A stretch of 26,499 bases of DNA from JACDAV01 sp036556145 (lineage in GTDB: Bacteria > Chloroflexota > Limnocylindria > Limnocylindrales > CSP1-4). Where the stretch lies: positions 1 to 26,499 of the forward strand of contig DATBKB010000086.1 in assembly GCA_036556145.1 (NCBI GenBank), written 5' to 3'. The translations under genes and the position numbers were made by a program. Under the pieces are notes generated by a model that saw nothing but the letters and a program-made list of their open reading frames with translations, had not been told where the DNA came from and did not search any database. Positions within the stretch are counted from its first letter, which is position 1. Every line of letters begins with the position of its first letter. Below, in pieces: positions 13,061 to 19,814 of the stretch.

Positions 13061-15285
13061 CGACCGGCGAGCTCGCGTTCCTCGCGCTCGGAATCGTCTT
13101 CGGCGCCGCGACCGGCGCGATGCTCCTTGCGATGTTCCGATCTCGACCTCCCGCTCCGCGTGAAGTCCGCGTGACGATGGTGCCCGGCGCTGTCCCCCGA
13201 AAGCGTCCCGCGACACTGGCCGTCGACGCATTCGACACGGCGGGCCTGGAGCCGGCACGGGGCGGTCCTGCCGACCGTTGGCAGAGCGTCCGACCGGCGG
13301 TCATCGATGGAACCCCTGTTCTGTCCATGACCTCGTCGCTGGGCCTGGCCGAGGAGTCTTTGCCCAGCCGCGTCGCCCGTCCCCTGCTCGCGCGCGTGGC
13401 GCACTTCGCGGGCGGCTCGTCGATCGCTCCGTCGATCGGTGGGCGCGGCGCGCTCAGCGGTGGCGCGTCGCTCGCATTCGCCGGTCCGCGCTACGGGATC
13501 CTTCCGGCGCGCATGTCGACCGTCGCGGTCCCGATCCACCGCGAGCCGGACTGGCCCCTGACGCGGCTCCGGCAGGCGGCGGCGAAGGCTGCCGACCGGG
13601 CGATGGCGTCGCAGCGATCCGGCGCCGGGGGGCCGCCCACGGGCGGGCCGGGTGGCGGCGGGCCGGCTGGCGGCGGGCCGGGAAGCGGCGGGCCGGGAAG
13701 CGGCGGGCCGCCCAGTGGCGCCGGCGGAAGGACGAGCAACGCCGGCGGGTCCGCCGCGGGTGGAACGCCGACCCCTCCAGCGAGGGGCGCGCCCGCGCCG
13801 GCGCCCGCCTCGAACCCTGGTTCCCCGTCGCCGGGCCCGGCGAGCCCGCCATCGGCCGACCCCGACGACCCGTGCTTCGAGCAGCGGCGAACGGCCGACG
13901 AGCGATGCACCCTCGCGAACCGCGCGCGCTTCCAGGCCGAGAAGGCACAGGAGGCGCTCACGACCGCGCAGCGGACCTACGACGCGCACCAGGCCCAGGC
14001 CGAGAAGGCGGCGATCGCCGCCGACCCGCGCACGATGCGAACCGAGAAGGAGGCCGCGCAGGCGGCGTTCCGCCGAGCGCGCGGTGCGGCCGGGTCGAAG
14101 GACGGGGTCGAGGCCGCCGCTCGCGACTGGCTTTCCGAGATCAACCGGATCAATCGCGCGGCGCGCGAGGCGGCCACCGCGGCAGGCCGCGAGCGTGAGG
14201 CCGCGAACGCGATGGGGCGGACGATCGAGCGACTGACGCTCGAGGCCGAGGCGGCGCGACGCGCCGCCGACACGGCCGAGGCGGCGTGCCGCGCCGCGCG
14301 CGACGTGGTCGCGCTGTGCCAGGAGGAAGCCGTCCAGGCCGCGGCAGCGGCATCCGCCGCCGCGGCGGCCCGAGCGGCCGCGGCGGCCAGGCCCGCGACC
14401 CAGCCGCAGCCGGCGGGCGCCCCGGCCGCGAAACCCGCTCCAGCGACCGGCGCTCCGGCCGGGATCGCCGCAACCCCTACGGCCACGCCGGCTCCGGTGC
14501 CGCCCGCAGCAGGCGGCCGGGCGACGCCGCCATCGCCTGCGTCCCCCGCCGCGCCACCCGCGAAGCCGGCTGTCGCGCCGACCGCTCCCGTCGACCGGAC
14601 CGCCGCACCGCCCGCAACAGCGAAACCGGCTCCGGCCGGAACGAAGCCGGCGACGCGCCCGATGGCGCCAGCCCCGAAGCCCGCGCCGAAGGAGAAGCCC
14701 GGGGAGCTTGCCGCCGCGTTCGGCAAGACCGGCTCGGAGGAGCCGGCGATCCTCCGGCTCGTCCGCGGCGACCGTTCCGCGCTCACGAGCCTCGCCGCGA
14801 AGCTCGGCGGCGAGAACGCCGAGCAGCGCCGCCGCTGGCAGCTCGCGCTCGGGGAGCTCGTCGATGCGATCGTCGGTCGCTCGATCGAGGCGGGGTCGCT
14901 GACCTTCCCCGTCGATCACCCGTTCTGGGGCAGCTTCAGCCGCGCCCAGAACCGCGACATCGTGTCGGCGCTCTCATCACTCGGCTTCCGCTTCGACGGT
15001 CTCGGCGGCTGGGCCGACGACCGCGTCCCGTCGCAGCGCGACATGTCGCTGGCCGTCGGCTACGCGGGCATGGACCCGATGCGGATCCGGCCGTGGCCGT
15101 CGGAGTCGGAGATGGGCGAGCTCTTCCGTGACGTTGCGGTCGCGGCCGACGAGTTCCTCGCCGAATCGGCGGGCGGCCTGACCCTCGGCGAGCTCGTCAG
15201 CGTCCTCGGCCTGCGGGCCGATGCGCTCACCGAGCTGTGGAACGAGTGGGCGCGCGTCCGCCCGCTCCTGCTCGCCGGATCGTGA
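13057..15285 (+). CDS. Large membrane-anchored Ala-rich coiled-coil protein with a conserved-looking C-terminal domain, unknown function
   Basis: The product has 742 residues and no recognised family. It has an N-terminal membrane helix (about 4-25), a globular segment to about 185, and a Gly/Pro stretch (about 190-215) encoded by near-repeats of 15 bp (13670-13720). A Pro/Ser/Gly linker, a single-Cys-containing start of a long Ala/Arg/Glu helix predicted to be a coiled coil (about 270-445), and a Pro/Ala linker (about 450-550) follow. The C-terminal 190 residues are less biased and contain PVDHPFWGSFSRAQNRD and WADDRVPSQRD, so are probably folded. The single N-terminal anchor suggests a rod reaching out from, or lying along, the membrane. 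The TTG start at 13057 overlaps a leader ORF stop. The gene is divergent from the respiratory operon. Confidence 0.7.
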   Translation: MTTGELAFLALGIVFGAATGAMLLAMFRSRPPAPREVRVTMVPGAVPRKRPATLAVDAFDTAGLEPARGGPADRWQSVRPAVIDGTPVLSMTSSLGLAEESLPSRVARPLLARVAHFAGGSSIAPSIGGRGALSGGASLAFAGPRYGILPARMSTVAVPIHREPDWPLTRLRQAAAKAADRAMASQRSGAGGPPTGGPGGGGPAGGGPGSGGPGSGGPPSGAGGRTSNAGGSAAGGTPTPPARGAPAPAPASNPGSPSPGPASPPSADPDDPCFEQRRTADERCTLANRARFQAEKAQEALTTAQRTYDAHQAQAEKAAIAADPRTMRTEKEAAQAAFRRARGAAGSKDGVEAAARDWLSEINRINRAAREAATAAGREREAANAMGRTIERLTLEAEAARRAADTAEAACRAARDVVALCQEEAVQAAAAASAAAAARAAAAARPATQPQPAGAPAAKPAPATGAPAGIAATPTATPAPVPPAAGGRATPPSPASPAAPPAKPAVAPTAPVDRTAAPPATAKPAPAGTKPATRPMAPAPKPAPKEKPGELAAAFGKTGSEEPAILRLVRGDRSALTSLAAKLGGENAEQRRRWQLALGELVDAIVGRSIEAGSLTFPVDHPFWGSFSRAQNRDIVSALSSLGFRFDGLGGWADDRVPSQRDMSLAVGYAGMDPMRIRPWPSESEMGELFRDVAVAADEFLAESAGGLTLGELVSVLGLRADALTELWNEWARVRPLLLAGS

Positions 15286-15318
15286 ACGCCCGCGGACCGC
15301 GTGGCCGGCGACTCCGCC

Positions 15319-16134
15319 CTATGCCGGCCGCCCCGCCGCTTCGGCGGTTGCGTCGGCGGCCGCTGCCTCGCTGGACATCGCTTCGGCCGCCGCCGCGCCG
15401 TCGTCGTCGTCGTCGATGACGACCACGCGGAGCGCCTCGGCCGCGGCGACGCCGATCGCGCGGCCCTCCTCCGCGGCCCACTCGCGAATCCACGATTCGA
15501 TCTTCTCGGGCTCGCGCAGCTGGCTGGCGTGCGCGCGGAGCGCATCGACCTTGCGGCCGATCGTCGCGGTCACGTCGACCCGCGCGGTCGGCTCGTTCGA
15601 CCAGAAGAGATAGAGCCGCCGCACCCGGTGCGCGCCGAGCCCTGACTTCGCGAGCCAGGGGAACGCCATCGGGTTGCGCGCCGCGGGATACACCGCGTCG
15701 ACCGCCGCCATGCCGGCGGCGCGATGGTCGGCGTGGTTGACGCCGCCGTCGCGATAGAACAGGACCTGTGGATCCGTCGCGAGAACGGCGTCCGGTCGGA
15801 ACGTCCGGATCTCGCGGACGAGCATCTCGCGCAGCACGAGGTCGTTGACGAGCGCGCCGTCGGGCTGATGCAGGAAGGTGACGCCCTCGTAGCCGACGAT
15901 TCGTGCAGCCTCGCGTTGCTCGCGCTCGCGCAATGCGGCGAGCTCGAGCGGATCTGCGTCGGGATCCTCACCGCCCTGATCCCCGCTCGTGCAGCAGACG
16001 AGCCAGCCGCGTGAGCCGTCGTCGATCCAGCGCGCCGCGGTGGCGGCGGGTCCGAAGTCCGCGTCGTCGGGATGCGCGGCGATCACCATGAATCGCTCCG
16101 GACGCCACGTGTGAGCCGCCTCGGGGTCACTCAT
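15319..16134 (-). CDS. PIG-L/LmbE family deacetylase
   Basis: The product has 271 residues. It is a zinc-dependent N-deacetylase of the LmbE superfamily, whose members act on GlcNAc-containing glycolipids, mycothiol or bacillithiol precursors. The zinc site is seen as AAHPDDADFG (His21, Asp24, with Asp23 as catalytic base) and NHADH (His133, His136). The C-terminus is an acidic, Ala-rich tail from about residue 235 (IDDDDD then Ala repeats). No signal peptide is present. The ATG at 16134 has no clear ribosome-binding site or -10 box at short range. The substrate is unknown; mycothiol or bacillithiol synthesis is possible but no companion gene is in the window. Confidence 0.88.
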   Translation of the reverse strand: MSDPEAAHTWRPERFMVIAAHPDDADFGPAATAARWIDDGSRGWLVCCTSGDQGGEDPDADPLELAALREREQREAARIVGYEGVTFLHQPDGALVNDLVLREMLVREIRTFRPDAVLATDPQVLFYRDGGVNHADHRAAGMAAVDAVYPAARNPMAFPWLAKSGLGAHRVRRLYLFWSNEPTARVDVTATIGRKVDALRAHASQLREPEKIESWIREWAAEEGRAIGVAAAEALRVVVIDDDDDGAAAAEAMSSEAAAADATAEAAGRPA

Positions 16135-16189
16135 CCGAAATTGCGCATTGCGGCTGGTGATCCTCGGTTGCGCGGGGTGTGCCCGTGGT

Positions 16190-16195
16190 TAGAAT
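16190..16195 (+). promoter_or_regulatory. Candidate plus-strand promoter, TTGCGC-N16-TAGAAT
   Basis: TAGAAT lies 16 bases after TTGCGC (16168-16173) and is identical to the box before the DUF2203 gene. No ORF starts downstream on this strand; instead the RNA would run through three hairpins and then antisense to the peroxiredoxin gene. Confidence 0.35.
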
Positions 16196-16205
16196 GCCGC
16201 CGAGG

Positions 16206-16272
16206 CTTCGCTCGTTTCCCCCCACGAGCGAAGTCTCGTTCTGTGCGAGACGCCGCGTCGGACGGACGACGC
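16206..16272. terminator. Three tandem hairpins between peroxiredoxin and PIG-L genes
   Basis: Three consecutive inverted repeats fill the gap: CTTCGCTCGT/ACGAGCGAAG with an 8-base loop (16206-16233), TCTCG/CGAGA with a 7-base loop (16234-16250), and GCGTCG/CGACGC with a 6-base loop (16255-16272). They lie just after the peroxiredoxin stop on the minus strand and probably end that operon; no U-run follows. A small RNA on the plus strand is the alternative. Confidence 0.6.
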
Positions 16273-16281
16273 GCCGCGAGC

Positions 16282-16767
16282 TCAGCGCGCGCCCGCCGCC
16301 TGGGCCGCGTCGAGCGCCTGCAGCACTTCCGCGGCGTGACCCTCGGGCTTGACCTTCGACCACACGCGGGCGATGCGGCCGTCGGGATCGACGAGGAACG
16401 TCGTGCGCGCGGTGCCCCAGTACTTCTTGCCGTAGTTCTCCTTCTCGACCCACGTGCCGTAGGCGTCGGCGACCTCGTGCTTCTCGTCGGCGAGGAGCGT
16501 GAACGGCAACCCGAACTTCTCGCGGAACGCGCGCTTGCTCGCCGCGCCCTGCGGGCTCACGCCCCAGACGTCCGCGCCGCGCTCGTGCATTGTCTCGTTC
16601 GAGTCGCGAAACTCGCACGCTTCGACCGTGCAGCCGGGCGTGTCGTCCTTCGGATAGAAGTAGAGCACCGTCCAGCGGCCGCGCTGGTCGGCAAGTCGAT
16701 GGATCGCGCCGGTCTCATCGGGGAGGGCGACGTCCGGCGCGCGATCGCCGACCTGGGGCATCGTCAC
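16282..16767 (-). CDS. bcp: Bcp/PrxQ-type peroxiredoxin (thioredoxin-dependent peroxide reductase)
   Basis: The product has 161 residues, typical of Bcp. The peroxidatic Cys46 and resolving Cys51 are in TPGCTVEAC, the five-residue spacing that defines the Bcp/PrxQ group; YFYPKDDTPGC and the later ARTTFLVDPDGRIARVW are family signatures. It reduces hydrogen peroxide and organic peroxides in the cytoplasm with thioredoxin as donor. I chose the GTG at 16767 because it overlaps the stop of the upstream pyrophosphokinase as GTGA; an ATG two codons further in is possible. Downstream, three hairpins separate it from the PIG-L gene. The enzyme class is firm. Confidence 0.95.
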   Translation of the reverse strand: MTMPQVGDRAPDVALPDETGAIHRLADQRGRWTVLYFYPKDDTPGCTVEACEFRDSNETMHERGADVWGVSPQGAASKRAFREKFGLPFTLLADEKHEVADAYGTWVEKENYGKKYWGTARTTFLVDPDGRIARVWSKVKPEGHAAEVLQALDAAQAAGAR

Positions 16768-17456
16768 GTCGAGAGACTAGCAGGGGACTCCACGACGAGC
16801 AGCAGGCCCGCCCGGACGCTGACGGACGCTCGCTCGCCGATCTGGACGTTCGACAGGCCGCGCGCCGGCCCCGGCTCGAGCGTCTCGTCCCGCAGCGGAT
16901 AGCGCAGGCCTTCGGTCACGATTCCCTCGACCGGACCCCCCCACGGCAACAGCGACACGAGCCCGCCGACGCGGCCGGCCAGGAGCAGGCGCGAAGGCCA
17001 GCCGTCCGGGCCGGGCGCCCGAACGAGCGTGATCCGGACCTCCTCGTCGAGGAGCCGGCACGAGACTTCCGCGAGCGCGCCGTGGGCGAGCAGCCCGAGG
17101 TTCGCCAGCGCGTGGTCGATCCGACGCCCGCCCAGGCCGCCGAGGATCGTGATGTCGGTCGCGCCGCGGTCGATCGCGGCGAGGACCGCGAGCTCGGTGT
17201 CGGACTCGTCCTTGTCCTGCCAGGCGACGACGATCGGGACGCCCGAGCGCCGAAGCTGCTCGAGTCCTTCGGTGCCGAGCGAGTCGCCGTCGCCGATCCA
17301 GAGGTCGACGCCCATCCCGAGGTCGCCCGCGAGACGAACGCCGCCGTCGGCGGCGACGACGAGCTCGATCGCGTCGCGCCAGCCGGGCCAGGTTTCGTCC
17401 AGGATCGGCGCCCGGGGGCGATCGCCGTCGGCGAGGACGAGCGCGCGCAGGGTCAC
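16764..17456 (-). CDS. Thiamine pyrophosphokinase-like protein (ThiN/TPK family)
   Basis: The product has 230 residues. Conserved TPK features are VVAADGGVRLA (33-43), the nucleotide-binding IGDGDSL (54-60), DKDESDTELA (81-90) and the thiamine-site GGLGGRRIDHALANL (106-120). The C-terminal half is beta-rich, with LSNVQIGERASV as in the TPK vitamin-binding domain. It converts thiamine to thiamine diphosphate using ATP. The start is GTG at 17456, overlapped by the stop of a seven-residue leader ORF; the stop in turn overlaps the peroxiredoxin start by four bases. No thiamine riboswitch is seen in the short upstream region. Confidence 0.9.
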   Translation of the reverse strand: MTLRALVLADGDRPRAPILDETWPGWRDAIELVVAADGGVRLAGDLGMGVDLWIGDGDSLGTEGLEQLRRSGVPIVVAWQDKDESDTELAVLAAIDRGATDITILGGLGGRRIDHALANLGLLAHGALAEVSCRLLDEEVRITLVRAPGPDGWPSRLLLAGRVGGLVSLLPWGGPVEGIVTEGLRYPLRDETLEPGPARGLSNVQIGERASVSVRAGLLLVVESPASLST

Positions 17457-17476
17457 GAGCGGGCCGGGGATTGCAT
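17453..17476 (-). CDS. Possible 7-codon leader ORF (MQSPARS) coupled to the ThiN-like gene
   Basis: An ATG at 17476 lies eight bases after TAGCAT. The seven-codon frame ends in a TGA that overlaps the GTG start of the pyrophosphokinase (GTGA). The layout matches that of the leader ORF at 13010. It may supply the leaderless initiation site, with the main gene translated by coupling; chance is not excluded for so short a frame. Confidence 0.3.
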   Translation of the reverse strand: MQSPARS

Positions 17477-17484
17477 CGCTCGCG

Positions 17485-17490
17485 ATGCTA
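17485..17490 (-). promoter_or_regulatory. -10 box (TAGCAT) upstream of the leader ORF and ThiN-like gene
   Basis: Read on the minus strand, TAGCAT precedes the leader ATG by eight bases and the GTG start of the main gene by 28 bases. No matching -35 box is clear. Confidence 0.4.
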
Positions 17491-17553
17491 GCGCGGCGGG
17501 GCGGCCGAGGGCGACCGGGGCCGCCGCGGGCCGGAACCGCCGCGGACCGGTGC

Positions 17554-17559
17554 TATCCT
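17554..17559 (+). promoter_or_regulatory. -10 box (TATCCT) of a probable leaderless start
   Basis: TATCCT lies nine bases before the ATG of the YbaK-like gene, leaving no room for a normal 5' leader. It is divergent from the TAGCAT box serving the ThiN-like gene. Confidence 0.45.
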
Positions 17560-17568
17560 CCGGCGGCC

Positions 17569-18093
17569 ATGGCGGCCATCCTCCCCGACGACCGGGCGAT
17601 CCAGCGCGTCCTCGAGGCCGCCGCGCGCAAGGGCGTGACGCTCGAGGTCAAGGTGTTCGATGCGTCGACGCACACCGCCGCCGAGGCGGCCGCGCAGGTC
17701 GGAGCGGAGCTCGGCCAGATCGTCAAGAGCCTCGTCTTCGTCGCGCCGCGGGAGGACGGGCCCGAGCCGATCCTGACGCTCGTGTCGGGGTCCAACCGGG
17801 TCGATCTCGGGCGTCTCGCGTCGGCCGTCGGCGAGCCGGCGATTCGCCGCGCCTCGGCTCGCGAGGCGCGCGACCTCACCGGGTTCTCGATCGGCGGAAT
17901 CCCACCGATCGGCCACGACCGCCCGCTTCGGATCGTCATGGATCCCGATCTCGAGCGCTACGACGTCGTGTGGGCGGCGGCCGGGCGGGAGACCGCAGTC
18001 TTCCCGATCGATCCGGCGACGCTCCGGGAGCTCACCGAGGCGACCGTCGCGCCGATCGCCGAGGACCCGGGGCGCGCGGACGGCGCGGGTTGA
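17569..18093 (+). CDS. YbaK/EbsC family aminoacyl-tRNA deacylase
   Basis: The product has 174 residues, the usual length for a free-standing YbaK-type editing domain. It contains the conserved Lys in GQIVKSLVF, the SGSNRVDL segment, and the GFSIGGIPPIGH motif in the substrate pocket. Family members hydrolyse mischarged tRNAs such as Cys-tRNA(Pro) or Ala-tRNA(Pro), acting after the synthetase in the cytoplasm. Which mischarged tRNA is used cannot be told from sequence. I chose the ATG at 17569, nine bases after a TATCCT box. A second gene follows, its TTG overlapping this stop, so the two are probably an operon. Confidence 0.92.
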   Translation: MAAILPDDRAIQRVLEAAARKGVTLEVKVFDASTHTAAEAAAQVGAELGQIVKSLVFVAPREDGPEPILTLVSGSNRVDLGRLASAVGEPAIRRASAREARDLTGFSIGGIPPIGHDRPLRIVMDPDLERYDVVWAAAGRETAVFPIDPATLRELTEATVAPIAEDPGRADGAG

Positions 18094-18677
18094 CGGCAAG
18101 CGGCCGCAGGGCCGAGCCCGGAAACGCGACGGTCCAGTATCCCGGCGGCATCCGGGCGCGGTGGCGGTGGGCCGGCAGCGGTGAGGGCGCGGCGGTCTTT
18201 GCGCTGACGGAAGCCGGCGGCACGCTCCACGATCACGGTCCGCTCGCCGAGCCCGACTTCGCGGAGCTCTGCCGCGCCGAGCTGCGCGTCGACGGCCCCC
18301 GCGGTCAATGGACCGCGCGCTTCGCGTCCACGATCTTCGACGAGCCGCGTGCCCTCTACTGGGACACCGCGGGGCTGCTCGTGGTCGCGTACGGGTTCCA
18401 CAGCTACGGCCTCGACGCCGGGACCGGCGAGGCGCGCTGGTCGCATCGGTCGGCGACCCCGATCGTCGCGTTGCTCGGATCGTCGCGGCTCGCGCACGTC
18501 CTCGTGCAGGCGGAGATCGAGACGTTCGCCATCGAGCCCGACGGTGCGGTCGCATGGCGCGTCGCCCACTCCGACGTCGTGACGAGCGCGGAGCTCGTCG
18601 GCGGCCGGCTCGTCCTGTCGTCCTTCGGCGGCTCGGTGACGTCGCTCGATCCTTCGACCGGTCGCCCGTCCGACTGA
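18090..18677 (+). CDS. PQQ-like beta-propeller fragment protein, cytoplasmic
   Basis: The product has 195 residues. It shows repeated strand pairs of the PQQ/quinoprotein type, such as YGLDAGTGEARW, FAIEPDGAVAWRV and a terminal SLDPSTG, about three to four blade-like units, too few for a full propeller unless it oligomerises. There is no signal peptide and no membrane segment. The start is TTG at 18090, overlapping the stop of the YbaK-like gene (TTGA); no in-frame ATG gives a better N-terminus. It may bind a partner protein rather than a cofactor, since PQQ-binding residues are not evident. The function is not known. Confidence 0.65.
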   Translation: MTASGRRAEPGNATVQYPGGIRARWRWAGSGEGAAVFALTEAGGTLHDHGPLAEPDFAELCRAELRVDGPRGQWTARFASTIFDEPRALYWDTAGLLVVAYGFHSYGLDAGTGEARWSHRSATPIVALLGSSRLAHVLVQAEIETFAIEPDGAVAWRVAHSDVVTSAELVGGRLVLSSFGGSVTSLDPSTGRPSD

Positions 18678-18704
18678 GCTCCCGTCGCGCGCAGCCGACG
18701 GCCC

Positions 18705-18748
18705 CGTGGATAACCGCGCCGTCCGGCGCGAAATTCGTGGACAACCGC
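18705..18748 (+). repeat. 13-bp direct repeat, possible regulator sites
   Basis: CGTGGATAACCGC (18705-18717) and CGTGGACAACCGC (18736-18748) differ at one base and are 31 bp apart, close to three helical turns. They lie just upstream of a TTGACC/TACGGT promoter-like pair. The core resembles a reversed DnaA box, but two sites alone do not make an origin. Confidence 0.5.
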
Positions 18749-18750
18749 CG

Positions 18751-18780
18751 TTGACCGGATGCATCGGCGGCGGCTACGGT
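18751..18780 (+). promoter_or_regulatory. Promoter-like pair TTGACC-N18-TACGGT
   Basis: TTGACC (18751-18756) and TACGGT (18775-18780) have consensus-like spacing. No start codon lies close downstream, so it would give either a leader of about 100 bases for the GIDE-like gene or a short non-coding RNA. Confidence 0.35.
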
Positions 18781-18878
18781 TCGAGGCAGCCCGGAGAGGC
18801 CGAGCGACACTAACGGCCGCGATCACCTCAAGGCCCACGTGTCGGGTAGGTTGCTTCGGGCCTTTCCGTGCCCGTCGG

Positions 18879-18884
18879 TATGAT
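18879..18884 (+). promoter_or_regulatory. -10 box (TATGAT) of a probable leaderless start
   Basis: TATGAT is followed by CGGCCG and then GTG at 18891, a six-base gap. Almost the same string (TATGCT-CGGCCG-GTG) occurs before the last gene at 26452. Confidence 0.6.
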
Positions 18885-18890
18885 CGGCCG

Positions 18891-19793
18891 GTGACTCCCC
18901 TCCTCCTCCTCGCCCTGGGCGCGGTCGCGCTCGTCGGGGCAGTCGCGATCCTTCGATCGTTCGGTCCGGGCTATCGCGTCGGCCGGTTGCTGGCATCGAC
19001 GCGACGCATCTCCGTCGAGGCGGCACGGGCAATCGCCGACGCGGGCGAGCGTCGGTACGTCCGGGTGGACGGCCGCATCGATTCAGCCGAGGACTTCGAG
19101 GACGCCGACCATCGGCCGCTGGTGCTTCGTCGCACGCGGGTCTTCGCGCGGCGAGGCCGGGGTTGGGAGACCGTCGAGGACGGCCGCGAGGTCGTGCCGT
19201 TCGAGATCCACGAGGGCCTCGCGGCCGTCGAGGTCGACGGCGCGGCGCTCGACGACGGCCTCGTGGTGGTCCCGCGGCTGTCGGCGGGCGTCGCCGCGAA
19301 CCTGGGCGATCGCTCCCCGGCCGGCGTCGCCCCGGAGACCCCGGTGCGCGTGCGGATCGAGCAGGTGTCGTCGGTCGAGCATGCGGTCGTGCTCGGCGTG
19401 CCGCTCCGCGTCGACGGTCGCGTTCGGATGATTTCCGGTCTCGGCCGGCCGCTCGTCCTGACGACCCTCGAGGTGCCGGAGGCGATGCGCGTGCTGACCG
19501 GCGGCGCGGTGTGGCGATCGCGCGCGGCGTTCGCGTTGCTCGCCGCCGGCGTCGTGCTGATCGCGGCGGGGATCGCCTGGGCCGTCGTCGCGGCGCTCGT
19601 CCCGCCGGCCGTCGCGGCCGCGTCCCCGAGCGCCCCACCCGGCGGCGGTGGCGGCGACCCGCGGAGCGTCGGCGAAGGGCCGGGCCTCGTCGGCGATCCG
19701 TTGTTCGCCATCGGCGCGGTCGTGCTGATCGCGGTCGCGGCGATCGTCCTGACGACGCTCTACGTCCGCGCGACCGGCGGCCCGCGGCGATAG
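18891..19793 (+). CDS. Membrane protein with a GIDE/MUL1-like domain
   Basis: The product has 300 residues. A membrane helix lies at about 4-22, a soluble beta-rich domain at about 40-200, and further helices at about 212-235 and 270-290, separated by a Gly/Pro/Ser loop. The soluble part, with RRYVRVDGRI, a run of charged residues, PFEIHEGLAAVEVDG and later VPLRVDGRV, resembles the intermembrane domain of the GIDE/MUL1 family. No RING domain is present, as in bacterial homologues. Function in bacteria is not established. The start is GTG at 18891, six bases after TATGAT. The gene is followed 21 bases later by the dehydrogenase gene, which has its own -10 box. Confidence 0.65.
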   Translation: MTPLLLLALGAVALVGAVAILRSFGPGYRVGRLLASTRRISVEAARAIADAGERRYVRVDGRIDSAEDFEDADHRPLVLRRTRVFARRGRGWETVEDGREVVPFEIHEGLAAVEVDGAALDDGLVVVPRLSAGVAANLGDRSPAGVAPETPVRVRIEQVSSVEHAVVLGVPLRVDGRVRMISGLGRPLVLTTLEVPEAMRVLTGGAVWRSRAAFALLAAGVVLIAAGIAWAVVAALVPPAVAAASPSAPPGGGGGDPRSVGEGPGLVGDPLFAIGAVVLIAVAAIVLTTLYVRATGGPRR

Positions 19794-19801
19794 GCGTGCA
19801 G

Positions 19802-19807
19802 TAGGCT
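19802..19807 (+). promoter_or_regulatory. -10 box (TAGGCT) of a probable leaderless start
   Basis: TAGGCT lies seven bases before the ATG at 19815, inside the short gap after the GIDE-like gene, so the dehydrogenase pair can be expressed on its own. Confidence 0.45.
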
Positions 19808-19814
19808 CGGCGCG

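Noticed and set aside
11013..13328. Upstream in-frame extension of the cytochrome b gene to about 1000 residues
   Set aside because: The extension overlaps the flavoprotein gene in another frame and is Arg-rich; the TTG at 11012 has a strong ribosome-binding site and gives a normal b6-sized protein.
13654..13720. Short GC-rich repeats as a CRISPR or intergenic repeat array
   Set aside because: They are in frame and encode the Gly-Gly-Pro linker of the coiled-coil protein; there are no unique spacers.
12919..14919. A 666-residue open frame on the minus strand opposite the coiled-coil gene
   Set aside because: It is dominated by Arg and Gly, as expected of an antisense frame in GC-rich DNA, has no recognisable motif, and runs through the promoter region of the opposite gene.
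17457..17568. Thiamine riboswitch before the ThiN-like gene
   Set aside because: The divergent gap is only 112 bases, shared by two promoters, and lacks the conserved TPP-riboswitch core motifs.
18705..18744. Two DnaA-box-like sequences as a replication origin
   Set aside because: Only two imperfect sites, no AT-rich unwinding region and no dnaA/dnaN genes nearby.
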